Assembly (NCBI GenBank): GCA_039545295.1
Contig: BCIK01000005.1
Location: forward strand, 965,142-1,029,141
DNA length: 64,000 nt
Source of the DNA: Udeniomyces pyricola
Lineage: Eukaryota; Basidiomycota; Tremellomycetes; Cystofilobasidiales; Mrakiaceae
Direction: 5' to 3'
Part shown: one piece after another, positions 12,405-24,543 of the stretch
How the letters are laid out: each line of letters begins with the position of its first letter
How positions within the stretch are numbered: the first letter of the stretch is position 1
Position numbers and translations under genes: made by a program
The notes under the pieces: generated by a model
Told to the model about the DNA's origin: nothing
Seen by the model: the letters and a program-made list of their open reading frames with translations, nothing else
The model's database searches: none

Positions 12405-13330
12405 GGAGGAAAGACGATCCAGACGGAAGCGCGACGAACAGGTGAAGCGGCGGCTGTATATATGCGTTTCGACTAGTTTTGATGCGAAGCGGAACGCTAA
12501 CGCTTTTTGGTGAGAGTAGAAAAGGAGAAGTGAGCCGAGCTCTAAGGGGAAGGGGTGTAGGTTTTCCCTGGATAGGTGGGTATGAGCGAAGGAGGAGGAC
12601 GAGGAAGGCGAAAGAGATGATTAGGAGAAAAAGAAACAAGTCAAGCTGTTGGCGAGAACTGGTTTCCCCTTTATTTGATCCAAATCCTGTCCCGCCATTC
12701 CTGCATGCAGCTCGATCTTCTCCACGCTTGCGAAGTATGAGCATACGCACACTGTGACCCATCCATATGCATGTCCGCAGGCGAATCGATTCTCTGAATG
12801 GACCTCTGACCATTTGACCAGATGGATCAACACAGCTGGCTCCTGTAGCAGTGCCTCGTACATGTATCATGCAGACCGACGCGACGCGGCGAATCCGTCT
12901 GTCTGACGTCTGACGCCATGCCGCAGCCGCGGATTTAAACGTCACACTTATAGCTCGCAGGGCTTGTGTACAAATACGATTGCTAAGGCGGGAGATGTAA
13001 CAAAAAGGGAAAAAAAAAGTCCAACCGTGCAGTGCATCATAGACTGCGACGTGCGGATGTTCGATCATAAACCAGAAAGCAAAGCATAAATCGATCAGAT
13101 ATCAAAGCTTGAAGCCTGAAGAATGCAACCAGACGTTAGTAACTCGATCACTGACTATGACGTGTTACGTCAGAGTTGTGTGTTGCGAAGCACCAGGCAT
13201 CCGATTTCCGGGCTCGTTCGTTTCTGATCTTTCGTACTTACTGACTTTGTTCTCACTTTCATCGACCCGCATCTATCCCCCTACTGTCTCACTCACCCAA
13301 AAACCCACTGCATCATTTCTCTTCCCCAAC
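12405..13330. promoter_or_regulatory. Divergent promoter region, with bZIP-like TGACGT sites
   Basis: This 0.9 kb region lies between the Ser-rich membrane protein (-) and the GFA protein (+). It contains TGACGTC at 12903-12909 and an inverted pair TGACGT-gtt-ACGTCA at 13158-13172, about 160 bp before the GFA start codon. TGACGT half-sites are bound by ATF/CREB-type bZIP factors. The function here is inferred only from motif and position. A CT-rich leader precedes the ATG at 13331. Confidence 0.4.
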
Positions 13331-14761
13331 ATGACGACTGAAGCCGCACCCGACCACTCATCCTCGCACCCCCATTCTACCAAGATCGATGACTACCTTC
13401 GCGAGCCTCCGTACCAGTACTTTCCCGATCAACCCGAGAAGCTTTCGTCATTTGGCGAAGACAAGTACACCGCCAGTTGTTGGTGTGGCGCAGGTCAGTT
13501 CTTCCCCTCTGCTCGAACACATCTCGACAGGTGCATGCTATGAGGTTCGCGTGGGAAGGAATGGTATTCAAGCAAAACGAAGAGAAAGGGTCGCTCGACA
13601 CTACCTCCTCATTCCCTCGATCTCGCCCCCTTTTGACCGGCTCGATCGCTGCCACTCACAAGACCTAGTTCCACACACTTGTATCCGTGTGCATCTCATC
13701 TTTTTTTTTTTGCTGACGTTGAGTGTTACTTTGGCTAATGGGAACGTGTAGTTCGATTCGGCTACGCGACTGACCCTCTCGATGTCAAGTTTTGTCACTG
13801 CGGTACGGTCTTTTCTTTTCTTTTCTTTTTTTATATCGAGGAGCGTCGCAATCATCGTACGCTATGCCAGTGTCTCTGTACCATCTTCAAATCTACTACA
13901 TACTGATAAAGAAACCACGCACATTTTTTTTGTATCTTATCTTGTTATTCAACCAGGCGATTGCCGAGTCCTTCATGGAGCACCCTTCCAGGAAGCTGCC
14001 ATCTTTGACAAGAAATCGGTTCGATTGATCGAGGGAGCGAATCACCTCGCGTTCTTGACGTATGTTTTCTGAATTTCTCCTTGGGATCGCGATATGCATC
14101 GATATTGTAGAGTCAGAACCGAAGACGAAAATCCTCAACACAGCACTTTCCCGTCTCGAAAAAAAAAAACAAAAAAAAACACTCTGGCTCATATTCCTCC
14201 ATCCATTGACGCCGCTTCTCCATCATTTCCCTCTCTTAGCTCAGACAAGAAAGAAGCCGTTCGAGATGGAAGCCAAGCGCTCTCGACGACCCCTTCGCCC
14301 TGCCCACGCAAAGTCTCCTGCGACTTGTGCTCGAGCAAGCTCGCGGATGAAGGTCGAGGCATGTGGCTCGCTTTCCCATCGTACGTCATCATCGTTCAAT
14401 CTCTTCCATTCTCCAAAGCTCCGGGTTTTTTCAAACTTGCTCGAACGAAACTAAGAAAGAAGGTCGACCAGTTGGGTTCTCTACGCTCTTGGACACTCAT
14501 TCCTACACTTTCTTGATGACTCTTTGTAGATCCTTCCGCTTTAAGCACCCTAACAAGGCCGCCGAGTCCGAGACTGTTCCGGGAGACAACAACATCCACA
14601 AGAAGCCCAAGATTGATTCACCTACGATCCGGGCAATCCCGGATTCGTTTAAGCCGACGGCGCATTTGTTTTATGGCAAGAGGAGGGTCAATATTCCGGA
14701 TGGCGTCCCGAAGTGGGAGGGACATAAGAATAAGTCGAGGTTGATGACGGAGGAGGCTTGA
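13331..14761 (+). CDS. GFA (glutathione-dependent formaldehyde-activating-like) zinc protein
   Basis: Five exons (13331-13493, 13752-13802, 13957-14059, 14240-14380, 14530-14761) encode 229 residues. The zinc-binding pattern of the GFA/Mss4-like fold is complete: CWC (Cys50, Cys52), CHCGDC (Cys69, Cys71, Cys74) and SCDLC (Cys133, Cys136). The family consensus is recognisable in RFGYATDPLDVKFCHCGDC, APFQEAAIF, PRKVSCDLC and LADEGRGMWLAFP. Bacterial Gfa was proposed to help form S-hydroxymethylglutathione. Most fungal members of this size have no proven reaction, so I do not assign one. The intron before SDKKEAV is long (14060-14239), and an earlier AG at about 14131 would give a poorer protein. 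It is convergent with RAD17. Confidence 0.85.
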
Positions 14762-15185
14762 GCGGCCAGCTGATATGAGAGACAGAGCAGACGACAAAAA
14801 AAAAATTGAGGAAGAAGGATGAGGAGCAGGAAAACAATCAGGCTGAATTCGGCGAGAGGCCGGACGATTATGAGGGAGGCAGATGAGAGTTTGAAGTCGC
14901 AAATTCCACTTCCAATTGTATCAGTAGTTCATCAGCTTCTATAATCCATATCAGATGGCACGCTGTAACTCTATGCATCTGGGGAACGGAACTCTACTTC
15001 GTTGATCCTGTTCCGGCTTACTGATTTGGATCTACACATATATCCGTCCGACGGTGGATGGGACGTACGATGCTTCGTGTGCGATCGACACTCGTCTTTT
15101 CTAAGCCTCTCACCAACTCTCACCAACAGAAGCGAACCTGCAAAACAAACATATGATGCCCAACCAACTCATATCCGACGGCTGA
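14762..15185. other. Convergent intergenic region between the GFA gene and RAD17
   Basis: Holds the 3' UTRs of the GFA gene (+) and RAD17 (-). I see no gene, repeat array or RNA structure in it. Confidence 0.5.
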
Positions 15186-18100
15186 TCATGCAGGCAGACT
15201 CCCTGATCTTCCGCTTCTCAATTCTCTCTCTTCCTCATCTTCAATCTCCCCGATACCCTCGCCTCCCTCATCCTCTTCACTTTCCACCTCATTATCCACC
15301 CCTTCCTTCTCTTCTTCGTCTTCCTCGTCTTCCCTAACAGTCAACATCCGACGTCTCCTCCCACCCTCGCCACCTTCTATATCCCTACCATCAGCAGCAG
15401 CAGCCGCCGTTTCTTCTACGACGAACGGGAATAAGACTCGTTCATCCTCCTCCGTTATTCCCGATCCTAACGCGTCCGACTCAGCCAAAAAAGCCGCTGG
15501 ACGAGATCGAGAGGAGGAAGACGCTGCTTGGGAAGGGTGACGGGGTAGATGATGAGGCAAGGGAAGAGAAGAAAGGTGTTCGAGCGCAGCTGGAAAAGAG
15601 CGAGAAGGTCAACGTTGTTTCGATTAGGTATTGAGATGCAACTCCGATGAATGAGGCAATGTTTCCCTTCCACTCTCATGATTATTGATGAAAATAAAAC
15701 AAAAGAAGAGATGAAAGCGTACCAGGGTAAGAACGCGGGATCTCGAGGAACCTGAGAGCTGGAATGAACTCGGTCGTGAGGACTTGTCGACTCAATTGAC
15801 CTATATATAAAAAGAGAGAAACGTAAATAACAATGATAAAAATGACAATAAAACCCCAACGAACAATCGAATTCAGTAACCCAATCCTATCCCATCTCAT
15901 CGGAATTCTCAACGGACACTTTTGATCCATTCAAATTCCACTCCCGAGGACAGAGCCAAGATTCATCCATCCAGCAACGAATCTCAACGATAAGAAAAGT
16001 CACTTACCGCCTCTTCCGATGCCGACTTTAGCCATCCAGCTTCCGATCTGGGCGACGTCCCCATCGGTCTCCCGGCCCCGTCTGGCGTGGGCGAACCATT
16101 CGGGGTTTGTCATTTTCTGATTTCGTCTGGTAAACGAGATTACAAGCCGAAGAAAAGCCAGGAAGGGCGTTGATACATGACCAAAGAAAATTCGGATGTG
16201 TTAAGCACCATGTGAGGAAGAGTTTACGAACAGGAAGGACAAGGGAGGAGGATGAGCAAGAAGATACGAACCGTATGACGGGAGAAGGTAAGCCCATGAG
16301 AAGACCTCTGACTGTCACGTCGAACGCATACGCAATGGAAGTCGACGAAGATTGCCACTGATAATTGCCCCGGCCCGAAAAAAAGAAGAAAAAAGAGAAC
16401 GTTGCAGACAATGTGAGCTATGTACAGAGGAAGCCGCGTATTGAGAAGTGAGGATGTCGAGATCAGAAGGAGAAAGAAGAAGAGGGAATGAAGGGGGAGA
16501 GGAGAGGAGCAAAACCCTTACGAGATCATCGTCTGTCTTCAATGCATCGGCAGCGGAAAAGGCCTCCATGATATCGGCGCATTCGTCAATGTCGTCAACG
16601 AATTGAGGGTAGTTTTGATGGAGGTAGAGGGTGTAGAGCGAGAGATCAACGGGAACTTCGCCAAAGAACTCCTGAGACGCGTGAACCGATCAACGCAGAG
16701 AGAAGCAAAGATTAGAGAGGGAAAAGTCGAGGGACGTATATATATGCGTGCGATACAAGACGATTTGAGAGACCATTAGGCGTTACTTCGACTTCAGGGT
16801 GAACGAGTTCAATATATAGAAGGAAGTGAATGTAATAATGTAGCTGTGAACGAACCTCGATGTTGACCTTTGAGAGCCGCCGATTGTGCTGCTCCAGATA
16901 CGGCGGAAGAGGTTGGAGCTCTGGAAGGTTTGCCGGAAGTTGATCACTTTCTCCCCCCTCCAATGGATCACCATACCCTACGTGAGCAAGAAGAGATCGC
17001 CGATTTCAAGTCTAGTTAATACGCTGGACATCTATAACAGAGCTCGCACAATCGAACCAAAGGTCAACCAACGTTTATTGAAGAGCACACGACCGAGAGC
17101 ATGGAAGAGTACAAGGGATTGCTCGCGTTTCCCAATCGTGTCAAGCCTTCATTTCGGTGGGTAAAGCATACCAAGGATAAAATCAAGGGAGCGTCAGTTC
17201 TATTCCATTCAAACAGGTCTTGATAAGTCTACCCTAGCTGTAGGAAGTTGCTTTCACAATTTCATGGTGCTTTCCTCGACGTCAATGCCTTTCTTGACGC
17301 CTTTCCCACCTCTACTACCCTTTCCGCCTCCACCTTTCTTGCCAGCCTTCTTTCCTCCAACCCCTAGAGTGCCATCCTCGCCAACACTCGATCGATTTAT
17401 GTCTGCTTTACATAAAAATTCGAGCGCGTTGATGTCGGATCGGATGTCCCCTGTCGAGTTGGCAATGATATAGTCGATAGCTTGCTTTGGGGGACGATAC
17501 AGCAGGGAACCGGATGAAGATGCGGTCGAGGTGGAAAAGACACTGTTGAGGAGGGATGGAATGCATTTGGAAAGGATCGTTCGAGGAATAGGATTGAACC
17601 TTAACAAAGGAATAAACCACAAAAGAGAACAGAGGTATGTTGACAAAGGCAAAGGAAAAAAAAAAAAAAAGACACTTTCAGTTAGAATGTCATTTTTAAA
17701 ATCACAATCGTATTGTATTGACACTTACCCGATTATCTTGGTTCCCGCTCCATCGACCACATTCCTTCCCAATAGGCTCTTTACATCCCAACCTTCCCCT
17801 TTTCCGCCGTTCATCCAGCTCTCCGATGCACGACCACTTTCCCCCGGTTCAGTGACGACAATCACGAGCGGGCATCGGCCCGCCACGCCGCTCAGCGCTG
17901 GAGACGACGCGAACTCTTCCAAAATGGATTGAAAGAAAAGGCGTGTTGGAAGATGGGACAGGTTGGGAAGATCATCGAGGAGGAGAAGTTTGGGACAGGG
18001 TTCGTGGTACGCGGATGTCGACAAAGTGGAAAATGAGAGGGTCGGGTAGGCATGTCGAGAAAGGAACGATGCGAATCTAGAGAGAGGCGATTCGCGAGCT

Positions 18101-19536
18101 GTAAGCAGCATTGGCAGGAGATCGAAGCAAAACAACGGCCAAAGTGATCGTGAGCTGATTGATTCACCGTAATCATCCTTTACCTTGGTCTTGCCGCCTC
18201 TCGAACCGACTGCATACGGCTTACTTCTGAGGTACGATACTCACCGATATCACCACCGATCCCTTGTTCGTCTGCGCCTTCTGTCCATTCCACAGTCTCA
18301 ATCCCCAGTTCGTGGGCGACGACCTGTACTGTCGTCGTTTTCCCAACGCCTGCCGGCCCCGAGAGAACGAGTATTTTCTACCAACGCCAACCAACAGAAT
18401 CGGGAGTACACACCAACACGGTCAGATCTTCCTTGAAACAACCAGCTAGCTGCTTCTCAGAGACAGGAAATGACTGACTCGGTATTTAGAACGCATCGCG
18501 GCTTCCTTGGGTGGAATCTCATCAAGGTTGAAGGCTTCTATCAGAAACGTCTTGACATCCTTGATCTTGGCTTTGTGGACAGCAAGATCGGCCTGTGTGA
18601 ACATGGAGACGGTCATTTTAAGCGTCCAATAGGTCGTGGTGTTTAGAGATGTCGAGCCCATCCAACCGAATTCAACGCATTCATGGTGGAAGACAAGAGG
18701 GGACAAAAGGAAATGTCAAGATCGACGAACGATAGTACAAGGTCGGAAGCGTTCAGTCCACAGGTCCAAAGCTGTATAATTTGTCAAGCATCATCATTTA
18801 GGCCGAACGTTCAGCGAGCAGTTAGGGTACAGACTCGATGGCTTCCACGGGCTCATCACTCACCATGCTCTCTGGGCTCTTTCTGTCTTGCCTTTCCTTT
18901 CCCTTTCTCGTCGTGATGTTTCACATGAACAACGCTTCGTCGGGTTTGTGTTGATAGCTCGGCATCGTCCTCGATCAGCTCCACATCCGAATCCTCGATT
19001 TCGCTGCTGTCCGGCACCTCGATGACCTCTTGGGCCTTGCGTTTCTTGCCACTACTCGTCCTGATGGCGCGGCTAATCCCGGAGGAGTTGTCCAAGGTAT
19101 CTGTAGGCGAAGAGAGCATATTTGTGGTTCCTTGAGAGGCGATGGGTGCTTGCTTGATGGGCAAGGGAGGTGGTGGCATGCGAGATTGAGAACTCGTGAG
19201 TCGGGGCTGCTGCGACGTTGAGGATGACGCGCTCGACGTTGGGATGGTGGAATGCTGTGATGAGAAGGAGGAAGGCCAGCCATTGCTACTGCTGCTGCTG
19301 CTATAAGTACTGCTGCCATGGTTACTGCTGATGGTACTTGATGGCGTGGAGAGAGATGATGCGGGGGTACCGAATGTGAACATGGGTGGGGCGGTGGACA
19401 TGCGCTTGAGGGGCTTGATGGCAGTGGCTGGGGGAGCCGGTGGGGCGAGGGCTGGAGCAGCATCGGCCGGAGGAGTAGAATTGAATGACGGATTGCGTTG
19501 GGTCGAAGCTCTTGTGGTGGGTCGTTTGGATGCCAT
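15186..19536 (-). CDS. RAD17: Rad17/Rad24-type checkpoint clamp loader
   Basis: Thirteen exons join to 901 residues: 18864-19536, 18731-18771, 18479-18592, 18245-18377, 17729-18098, 17258-17599, 17073-17146, 16856-16977, 16522-16671, 16272-16357, 16008-16126, 15723-15800 and 15186-15589. A Ser-rich N-terminus precedes the family start motif LWTERFRPCTIADLAVHK. Walker A is GPAGVGKTT (about 283-291) and Walker B LLLLDDLPN (358-366). IIANSTGDIRSDIN, REQSLVLFHALGRVL and RRNQKMTNPEWF are family landmarks. The C-terminus is very acidic. Rad17 replaces Rfc1 in an RFC-like complex that loads the 9-1-1 clamp at damaged DNA. The start at 19536 (MASKRPTTRAS) is preferred to an in-frame Met at 19629 because it leaves a compact promoter. 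The second intron has a weak GTTCGT donor, needed to join RPCTI to ADLAVHK. Confidence 0.93.
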
Positions 19537-19764
19537 GAATGATAGAGAGGGCGGAGAGAGGATGTCGTGGTGGGGTAAGTCTGCAAGCAGGATGCAAGAT
19601 GGGGCCGGGGGGATTGCCATAATGATCAATGCGTACGCTAGTTCAGGTGACGCGCGACGCGTTCAGCCGATCCCCGACGCGTCCCATCCGGCGGCCAGTC
19701 GTCAACCGACCAGCATCCACATCCTCATCCTCACCCATCAACCACACGCTTCACCCGCTCCAAC
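19537..19764. promoter_or_regulatory. Bidirectional RAD17/MED7 promoter with two MluI cell-cycle boxes
   Basis: Only 228 bp separate the start codons of RAD17 (-) and MED7 (+). Two exact ACGCGT hexamers lie at 19657-19662 and 19677-19682, 20 bp apart, inside a CG-rich patch. In ascomycete yeasts ACGCGT (MCB) is bound by MBF and drives G1/S transcription of replication and checkpoint genes. The sites are seen directly; control of RAD17 by an MBF-like factor is inferred. Confidence 0.6.
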
Positions 19765-20805
19765 ATGGACACTTCAGATACCCTCGACGTTGCCTCTACC
19801 TTTCCTCAACCTCCCCCTCACCATCGCAACTTTACCAATCACAACCTTCGTCTCCTCGCGCTTCTCCAGAACCACCGCCCAGAGTCTCCATCCTCTGCCC
19901 CATCCTCTGCCCCTTCTGCCATTGACAAGGGCAAGCAACGCCAGATACTCGCCGATCAACAAGATGTACCCGATTGGGATCTTCAAGTCGAGCTCAATCC
20001 TCCCAACGTTCAGTGGATCATAGAGGATGGCGGATATCACGCCTTTGGAGACTACTTTCCGGTGCGTTTTCTCCCATCCATCTTCGGTCCGAGCCTGGCC
20101 GTCAGAGTCCCAAAAAAGATCTAGGACCGACGTCCACGACCGTTCAAGGCAACAGACGCCATGAACGCAAGTAAATGCTCGGCTGACTTTCCCAAATTGA
20201 TCCGAACCCACGATCTCGATACGACTGCGATAGATCCCGGCAAAGGTGGCCGATGTAGAAGGAATGGGCGTTACCCGGCTCGTACCAGAATCAACCAAAC
20301 GTAGGTCGGATGGATAACATCTCTCATTTGTCATCAAAAAATCGTCGGGCAGAAGTTTTACGGCCGATGAAGTCAAGACCTCGAGATCGGAGGCTTGACA
20401 AGCAGGAGCCGAGCCTGCCAAATCCAAGCTGAAACCTCTCTCCTCGCGTCCTCCTTTGACCCCTCATTCCCTTCCTCACGCATGTTGTTCATCAGAACTA
20501 AAAGCTCACCTTCAAACGCTCCTTCAGTCCCACCTCCAAACAACTCTTCTCCTCCTTCGTGCCCTCTCGCATCCACCCCCTCCGCCACCACCCGAGTTCA
20601 CGTCGCAAGAGCAGTTCGACGCCTACACTGCGGCTCATGGGACGACGGTTGCTCAGCCGTACATCGAACGACTGGCCGAGATCGACGTCAATATGATTGT
20701 GGGAGTCAATGGGTTGAGGGAAGAACAAGGCGCTAAAACGGTCGAAGGATTGTTGAGGGCTCAAGTGGATAGGAGGAAAGAAGAAACTGAGAAAGTGAAG
20801 AGGTT

Positions 20806-20836
<31 letters not shown>

Positions 20837-21289
20837 GGCTTCTCTGAGCTTCATTCTCGTTCTGGTCTTGGAAATCAACAGATGTGGATATGTGTCAGGT
20901 TGGGCTGGAGTAGTCATCAAGTAAACGTTACCTTACGCATGCTCAGCATAGCTGGGATGATCCCAAGAGTTACTGATCGCTCATTCTATCCGCAAATCTA
21001 CATTCCTTTTTTTGTCTTCTGAACCCTTTCCTTCTCTTTTCCTCCCCCCCCCCTCTCTCTCCCGCTCTCTCTAACCAGAAAATGTCAAGAAATCACCGAA
21101 CTTTTACAATCCATCCGTTCCTCTGCTGCGATCGATGCGGCTTCAACCCTCCCCATAACCAGTACCACAATCAATACTCCAACCATGATGTCCTCCTTGC
21201 ATGATGTTGATCGACAAACCCATCCGACCCAGACTGAGCTGGTCAGGCAACAGGAAGAAGCGCTGATGCGGCTCATCGAGGGCATCTGA
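19765..21289 (+). CDS. MED7: Mediator complex subunit 7
   Basis: Four exons (19765-20061, 20234-20300, about 20406-20802, 21079-21289) give about 323 residues. Family hallmarks are STFPQPPPHHRNFT near the N-terminus, the PPNVQWIIEDGGYHAFGDYFP block, and MGVTRLVPE. ELKAHLQTLLQSHLQTTLLLLRAL is a predicted helix. PYIERLAEIDVNMIVGVNGLR and AQVDRRKEETEKVK form the coiled-coil stretch that pairs with Med21 in the Mediator middle module. Two in-frame acceptors, before 20403 and 20406, are possible for exon 3; the CAG one at 20406 is preferred. Intron 3 (20803-21078) opens with a 29-T run at 20808-20836. It is divergent from RAD17 and convergent with the MFS gene. Confidence 0.88.
20808..20836 (+). 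repeat. Poly-T tract in MED7 intron 3
   Basis: An uninterrupted run of 29 T begins five bases into the intron, just after its GTTAG donor. A second run of 21 T lies past the gene at 21351-21371. Both may vary in length between assemblies. Confidence 0.8.
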
Positions 21290-21855
21290 TTTCACCAAAA
21301 GCCATCATTTACCTGATTTATAACCTTTTTGGTTCTGGCATCTCTCTCTCTTTTTTTTTTTTTTTTTTTTTATATATATCCGATGCGGGCAGGAAACAAG
21401 GGCGGTCCGTAACCAGCAAATCTAATGCGATACTTTGTCCAAAGTAAGGGCTTTTCTCTTAGTAGCAAAGGGGAGGGTTAAAAAGCAAGAGAAGTGGGAG
21501 AGATTAAAAATGATGGTACACAATATATATAGAGGAGCGAGAGGTGGGTGATGGCACATGTCGAAGCGTGGTTGACAAGGGGGGGGGGGAGGCAATGTAA
21601 GCAAAGCAATGAGTACGGTCACAAAGGAAAGGATGATGATGACTAGGTGGGGTGGCGAATGAACATGGAAAAGCGTAAATGTGAGAGAAGTCGAGTGATG
21701 CAGAGGAAAGTAGAGGAAAAGAAAGATCTAGGTGGTTTGCAAAGCGAAGATAGAAGCAAGAGGTGGCAAGAGAGAGAAAAGCCAAAGCAAGAAGAAGAAA
21801 AAGAAAAAAGAAAAAAGGAAGGAAAGGAAAAACCTATCAGAAGTTGGTCAAAAGC
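21290..21855. other. Convergent intergenic region between MED7 and the MFS gene
   Basis: Contains a (TC)n-T21-(TA)n low-complexity stretch at about 21340-21380 and a long purine-rich block at 21650-21835, which is the likely 3' UTR of the MFS gene on the minus strand. No gene seen. Confidence 0.5.
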
Positions 21856-24543
21856 TTATCTTGAAGTGAAACTGATCTTGTCGCCTTTCGGTTCATCAAC
21901 CTCCTCCGCCACAGCTCCACTAAGCCCAACGCCACCTGTCAAGGGTGAGATCACCGAAACGCTCTTGTTCCCTTCACCAGAAGCCATCGTCGTCGACTCG
22001 GACGACGTCATAGGCGTCTTCTTCTCCTCTTGCTCTTCCTCCTCGACGTGGGCGTTGGAAGCTTGAAGCTTGAGAGGATCAACAAAGAAGATCAAGACGA
22101 GGATAGCGACGCAGAGCATGACGCTCATGACGAAGAAGAAGGCGTATTTGTAACCTTTCCAGAGAAGGGTGCCATGATCGGAAGGGAAAGCGGCTATGTT
22201 TTTTATAGAAAAAAATGTAGTTTTTACAGATCAAGAAGAAAAGCAAAAAAGGCGTCAGTGAGCCGAACAAACTCAGGAATAAGGACGCAAAAGAGGACGG
22301 AAAGACGTAGAAGCCGTTCTTTATTTTTTAGGTTTATACGTACCTTGGATAGCGGTCGTGACGGCCAGGCCGATACAAGCTCCCACTTGCAGCATCGAGT
22401 TGAAGACCCCACCGGCAACTAGGTGAGCCAGAACCGAACCCACAAAAAAAAAAGGTTCAAAGAAAAAACCCGCAAGGGCAAGCAAGAGCCGTGAGTAACC
22501 TCGTCAAACTCCGTAGGCATCAGAACCAAAGAGGAAAAGAGGGAGGAGGGGGAACGAAAAGGGGATGAAAGATCTAGACGAACCTCCACTCATCTCGGGC
22601 GGGACCGACATGATCAACGACGTGTTGGCTCCGACGTAGACCAAAGCGGTTCCTCCGCTACCCAACAGGAACCCAGGGAACATCAACGGGAAATAATAAT
22701 GCTCGCTCGAGGCAAACGCGATAAGGAGGGTTCCCGCGGCGGAGAACAGGGAACCGGTGATGATACGGAATTTGAGAGGGAACGCGGTCAGGGAGACGAG
22801 GTTGGAGGATCCGAGGAAGGTCACGGCACCACCGGCGATACCGATAGGAAGGAAGTAGACCTGTAAAAAGAACGGAATGAGAGAGAGAACAAGAAGAGTG
22901 TGCGTGGGAGTGGTGAATGAGTCGCTTGAGATGCAGAGATGGGATACATAAGGGTTTAAAAGAGTAAAAAGGCAACGAACAGCAGTCATGATGGCAGATT
23001 TGCGCCATTCATCTTGGATAACAGACGCAAAAGCGACTTGAACGGTGAACCACCTGGAGGAAAACCAGGACCACAGGTGAGGAGGGAGTCAATGGATTGT
23101 CGTGGTGTCTGTCATGGCACGCGCGCCGGGAAGGGGAAAGGTAACGTCAAGTTGTAAATGAGATTTACGAACCAAAGGTACGGGGCGAAAGATACGATGA
23201 CGAGGAGAGTAAAGTTTTGAATCCTGAAAATTTGAAACGAAGAGGATGCAGAATGAGATGTCAGCCGACATCACGCCATGAGCCGTGTGAAGCTTGACCG
23301 AGATGGGGTTGCGAAATTAGACACGTACTTCCAGATAGAGGGCAAGATGAGGGCATCAGATGCAGGTGACACCGTGGTCTCGAACCAGAAAAAGACAGGG
23401 AAGAGAAGACCTCCAATAAGGAGTGGACCGAGCGTGGCAGCCGTCCGCCTGCAAGGAAAGGGTAAAGAAGAAAGGAAAGGAAGGGACAAAGTCAAAGCTT
23501 GTCAGAAAATGCCTTGGAAGGTAATAACATATGTCACAATGCAAAGAACATACCATCCACCGACGTTGCCCTGAGTCGTGCCAACAACGAGGAGGGCAAT
23601 CGCGGCTGTCAAGAGGAAAGTACCAATATAATCGAGCTTCGGGGTGTGGTGCTCGACGTTGGCCTCTTGATCGGCCTTGGCCTCGCCGAGGGTGAGGACC
23701 TGCTTGGGTGCTTTGTTAGGAATGAGGAAGAACGAAGCGATGGCGAGAGGGAGAGAGATGATGGGTACAAGCCTGATAGATGCAAATCGGAGGATTAACC
23801 AAAATCAGTTTCGGAAACGAGAGCTGATCTACGTGTGTTGAACGAAGTATCGCTTACCAGAACGTCCACTGCCATGACGCAAGGAGCAGAATACCTCCAA
23901 TTAGAAGGCCAGCAACATTGGCAATCGCTCCACTGGCTCCAAAGAGGCCGATGGCTCTCGACTGTTCGGTTCGATCTGGGAAGAGGTGAACGATCAAGTT
24001 GAGGGCCGAAGGAATAGTGAGGGAAGCGCCGATGCCTTGAATAGCTCGAAGGACGATGATGGTAGTTTTGTTGGTAACCTATTATTGTGAAGGATGTTGT
24101 CAAAATAATCACAGAGTCAACATCGTCTGGCCGCTCTTGGACCCTCTATATTCTCCCAGAACGGGTCGAAGGTTCCATATACGTACGAAACCGATACCCA
24201 AAGCGAGAATCCCGATCCAGAAGAACCCAATGACAAAGACGGCTTTAGCCGAATAGATATCTGCGATTCTTCCGCTCATGAGGAAGCAGCAAGCTAGGGT
24301 CAGGGTGTAGGCGTTGATGAGCCAAACACCCTCAGCAATGGACATATCGAGGTCCTTGATGATGGTCGTCGTCGAAACAAACAAGGCCGAGGCAGAGTAG
24401 ACGTCCATGAACTGAGCAGCCGAGAAGGAGGCCAGGAGGAAGTACCGGCGCAGGTTGCTCGGCAAAGGAGCATGGGCTGGCTCAGGTTGCGATTCGAGCG
24501 CGAGCGTAGGCGAAGGAGACAGAGATGCAGTGGGGCTGGTCAT
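21856..24543 (-). CDS. MFS transporter, DHA2 (14-helix) drug:H+ antiporter type
   Basis: Nine exons (24187-24543, 23858-24078, 23554-23772, 23329-23448, 23173-23223, 22981-23053, 22584-22860, 22344-22418, 21856-22193) encode 576 residues. After a short Pro/Ser-rich cytoplasmic N-terminus come membrane helices with MFS landmarks. These include SGRIADIYSAKAVFVIGF (motif A position), RAIQGIGASLTIPSA (motif B, Arg in helix 4) and FGASGAIANVAGLLIGGILL (motif C-like). The C-terminus is acidic and Ser-rich (VEEEEQEEKKTP). The sequence resembles the Atr1/Sge1 branch of fungal DHA2 proteins, which export drugs or small toxic compounds at the plasma membrane. The substrate cannot be read from sequence. 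All introns are phase-consistent. Confidence 0.88.

Noticed and set aside
12280..13068. 262-codon minus-strand frame beside the Ser-rich membrane protein
   Set aside because: No domain, irregular composition, and it overlaps the probable divergent promoter with TGACGT motifs. Only the short MMALLALTLTLAHG segment nearby is considered, in another frame.
14094..14239. Alternative GFA exon reading VRTEDENPQHSTF before the poly-A stretch
   Set aside because: It would insert a Lys-rich low-complexity segment into a conserved zinc fold. Using the TTAG acceptor at 14239 gives the expected spacing to PRKVSCDLC.
17251..17257. Reading RAD17 as ending at the stop after EESTMKL
   Set aside because: The sequence offers a GTGAAA donor. 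The downstream exons rebuild LLDTIGKREQSLVLFHALGRVL and the rest of the Rad17 fold, so the stop is intronic.
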